Below, in pieces: positions 62,430 to 64,000 of a DNA stretch of 64,000 bases. Positions within the stretch are counted from its first letter, which is position 1, and each line of letters begins with the position of its first letter. The stretch is from JBJXGV01 sp046160485 (GTDB taxonomy: Bacteria; Orphanbacterota; Orphanbacteria; JBJXGV01). Below the pieces are notes generated by a model. That model made no database searches. It saw only the letters and a list, made by a program, of their open reading frames with translations, and had not been told where the DNA came from. The position numbers were made by a program, and so were the translations under genes. The stretch covers positions 248,001-312,000 of the forward strand of contig JBJXGV010000012.1 of NCBI GenBank assembly GCA_046160485.1. Reading direction: 5' to 3'.

Positions 62430-63737
62430 TTGAGCGCGCCCGACGCGCCGCCCCGCAAGATCTCGCTCTTCGACTGCATCGCCGTCGGCGTCAACGGCAT
62501 CATCGGCTCCGGAATATTTCTGCTCCCCGGGCGCATGGCGCAGGAGGCAGGCGCCGCGTCGATCGGCGCGTTCCTCGCGTGCGGCGTTTTGCTCGGACTC
62601 ATCGGCCTCTGCTTCGCGGAAGCGGCGGGGCGATTCGACCGTTCGGGCGGTTCGTACATCTATGCGCGCGCGGCGTTCGGCGAACCGGCGGGATTCGCGA
62701 TCGGATGGATGTCGCTCGTCAGCGGCGTGCTCGGGATGAGCGCGGTCGCGCGCGGCTTCGCGGGCTCGCTCGCGGAGTTCGTGCCGGCGCTGCACGGCGC
62801 CCCGCGCGAGGGCGCCGTCGCCGCGGCGCTCGTGCTCTTGCTCGGCGCGCTCAACGCGCGCGGGATCAAGACCGGCGCGCGCGCCTCCGACATCTTCTCG
62901 ATCGCGAAACTCCTGCCGCTCATCGCGTTCGTCTCGCTCGGCATCGTCCACATCAATCCGGGCGCGTTCACGGCCGCGCAACACGCGGCGCCGACCGTGT
63001 CGGGTTTCGCCGCCGCGGTTTTCGTCGCCGCGTTCGCGCTCTCGGGCTTCGAGGTGATCCCCGTACCCGCGGGCGAGACGGAGCGCTCGCGCCGCGCCGT
63101 ACCGATCGCGCTTGTCGGCTCTCTCCTCGGCGCGGCCGCGCTCTACGCAATCATCCAAATCGTCGCCGTCGGCGTTTTCCCTGGAATCGCGGGGTCGGAG
63201 CGGCCGCTCGCCGAGGCAGCGCGCGCAATCGCGGGGCCGTTCGGCGCGACGGTGATCGCGGTCGGCGCGGTCGTCTCGATGGGCGGATTCTGCGCCGGGA
63301 GCGCGCTGACGATTCCGCGCTATGTGACCGCGCTCGCCGAGGACGACATCCTCCCCGCGCGGCTCGGCGCGCGCGATGCGCGCACGAACTCCCCGGTTCT
63401 CGCGATCGCAATCGTCTCGATCGCGGGCGCGGCGTGCGCCTCGATGATCGACTTCAACAGGCTCGTCGACGTGTCGGTCACCGTCGTTTTCATGCAATAC
63501 ATGGGGACGTGCGTCGCCGTGCCGTACTTGCGCAAGAAGCGCCCCGATCTTCCGTACACTTGGCGCGTTCCCGGCGGTGCGACGATTCCGGTGCTCGCGA
63601 CGGTTGTCTCGATCGTGCTTCTAATCGCGGCGAAACCGGGACGGCGCGAACTCGTGATGTCGGCGATCGTGCTCGCGATCGGGATGACTTACTACGCGGC
63701 GCGGCGGCTGTGGCGTCGCGCGCGCCACAACGCGTAA
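62430..63737 (+). CDS. APC-family amino acid permease
   Basis: A 435-residue membrane protein with about 12 spans and the APC start GVNGIIGSGIFLLPGRMA (unwound helix 1, GSGIF). The later segment ALSGFEVIPVPAGE is also typical of helix 6. It should import an amino acid by proton or exchange coupling; specificity is unknown. Start TTG at 62430 directly after the DUF3467 stop, with AAGGAG inside that gene. Confidence 0.92.
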   Translation: MSAPDAPPRKISLFDCIAVGVNGIIGSGIFLLPGRMAQEAGAASIGAFLACGVLLGLIGLCFAEAAGRFDRSGGSYIYARAAFGEPAGFAIGWMSLVSGVLGMSAVARGFAGSLAEFVPALHGAPREGAVAAALVLLLGALNARGIKTGARASDIFSIAKLLPLIAFVSLGIVHINPGAFTAAQHAAPTVSGFAAAVFVAAFALSGFEVIPVPAGETERSRRAVPIALVGSLLGAAALYAIIQIVAVGVFPGIAGSERPLAEAARAIAGPFGATVIAVGAVVSMGGFCAGSALTIPRYVTALAEDDILPARLGARDARTNSPVLAIAIVSIAGAACASMIDFNRLVDVSVTVVFMQYMGTCVAVPYLRKKRPDLPYTWRVPGGATIPVLATVVSIVLLIAAKPGRRELVMSAIVLAIGMTYYAARRLWRRARHNA

Positions 63738-63795
63738 CCGGAATCGCGCGCCTGCCGAGTCCGTCGCAGCAAGCCCACGGCGCCGCGAACGCGCG

Positions 63796-64000
63796 CTAGC
63801 CGAGTTCGCGCAAGAGCCGCTCGCGGAGCGGCGCCGGATCCGGGAGCGAGAGGAGCGGGCCGAGGCCGCGCGTCGCGGCAACGAGCGCGGCGAGCGCGTT
63901 GCCGGCGCACGCGGCGCGCAGCGCATCGCCGGTACGCGCGTACTCTGCGAGAAAACCGGATGCGAACGAGTCGCCGCAGCCTGTCGTGTCGGCGACGCAG
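63796..64000 (-). CDS. PfkB-family carbohydrate kinase, 3' end only
   Basis: The frame runs off the window edge, leaving 67 codons. The catalytic motif DTTGCGDSFASGF (D-x-x-G-x-G-D) is characteristic of PfkB/ribokinase enzymes. The remaining C-terminal helices (EYARTGDALRAAC) end at a TAG at 63796. It is convergent with the permease gene at a 58-base gap that shows no terminator. The sugar or nucleoside substrate cannot be read from this part. Confidence 0.85.
   Translation of the reverse strand, partial: CVADTTGCGDSFASGFLAEYARTGDALRAACAGNALAALVAATRGLGPLLSLPDPAPLRERLLRELG

Noticed and set aside
1..64000. CRISPR arrays, IS elements, integrases or phage genes
   Set aside because: No regularly spaced repeats, transposase motifs or terminal inverted repeats were seen; the window looks like core chromosome.

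Overview
The window is high-GC DNA with dense genes on both strands. It looks like a Gram-negative bacterium of the FCB assemblage, in the style of Candidatus Eisenbacteria and relatives. The grounds are a heptose/LPS pathway (rfaE1, rfaE2), an outer-membrane beta-barrel protein, many lipid-linked-sugar glycosyltransferases, and five unrelated secreted proteins that end in the same FlgD-like/'T9SS type A'-like C-terminal module. The phylum is inferred from gene content; no rRNA or tRNA was found.

Region 2-15388: secreted proteins (a partial Cys-repeat protein, an M36-type metalloprotease, a seven-repeat SBBP propeller, a BNR/sortilin-type propeller) around a three-gene cassette of GT-C membrane glycosyltransferases, then an HD-domain protein. 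Region 15514-21687: a secreted S9 peptidase, a lipoprotein dienelactone hydrolase, and an acyl-CoA operon (two crotonases and an aldehyde dehydrogenase). Region 21854-33549: envelope glycan genes (a membrane-domain/GT4 fusion, a radical SAM/SPASM protein, GT-C proteins), a zincin-propeller-barrel protein and Rho. Region 33699-43435: HDOD and HAD proteins, a lipoprotein isoaspartyl methyltransferase coupled to a CoA-type Nudix and rlmE, a lat-yqeB-mocA operon, an asparagine-synthetase-like protein, prepilin peptidase and family-4 uracil-DNA glycosylase.

Region 43511-50855 is the most unusual part. A 1721-residue protein kinase-NTPase-TPR-GAF-sigma54-activator fusion lies directly downstream of trxA. 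After it come a relatively AT-rich control region with three copies of a CGTACG-type palindrome, a 65-residue exported Cys-containing peptide, a degenerate sigma54-activator-like AAA+ protein with no Walker B and no DNA-binding domain, and an unknown 143-residue protein. I propose this as a candidate undescribed signalling locus.

Region 50856-51207 holds the trxA promoter and, on the other strand, a candidate structured small RNA with its own promoter-like boxes, a 9-bp closing stem and a 10-T tail. Region 51208-60052 is one apparent eight-gene operon: rfaE1-rfaE2-PHP-cpgS-like-sucC-sucD-ndk-recD2, with stop/start overlaps at four of its junctions. The window ends with an M6 metalloprotease, a DUF3467 protein, an APC permease and the 3' end of a PfkB-family kinase.
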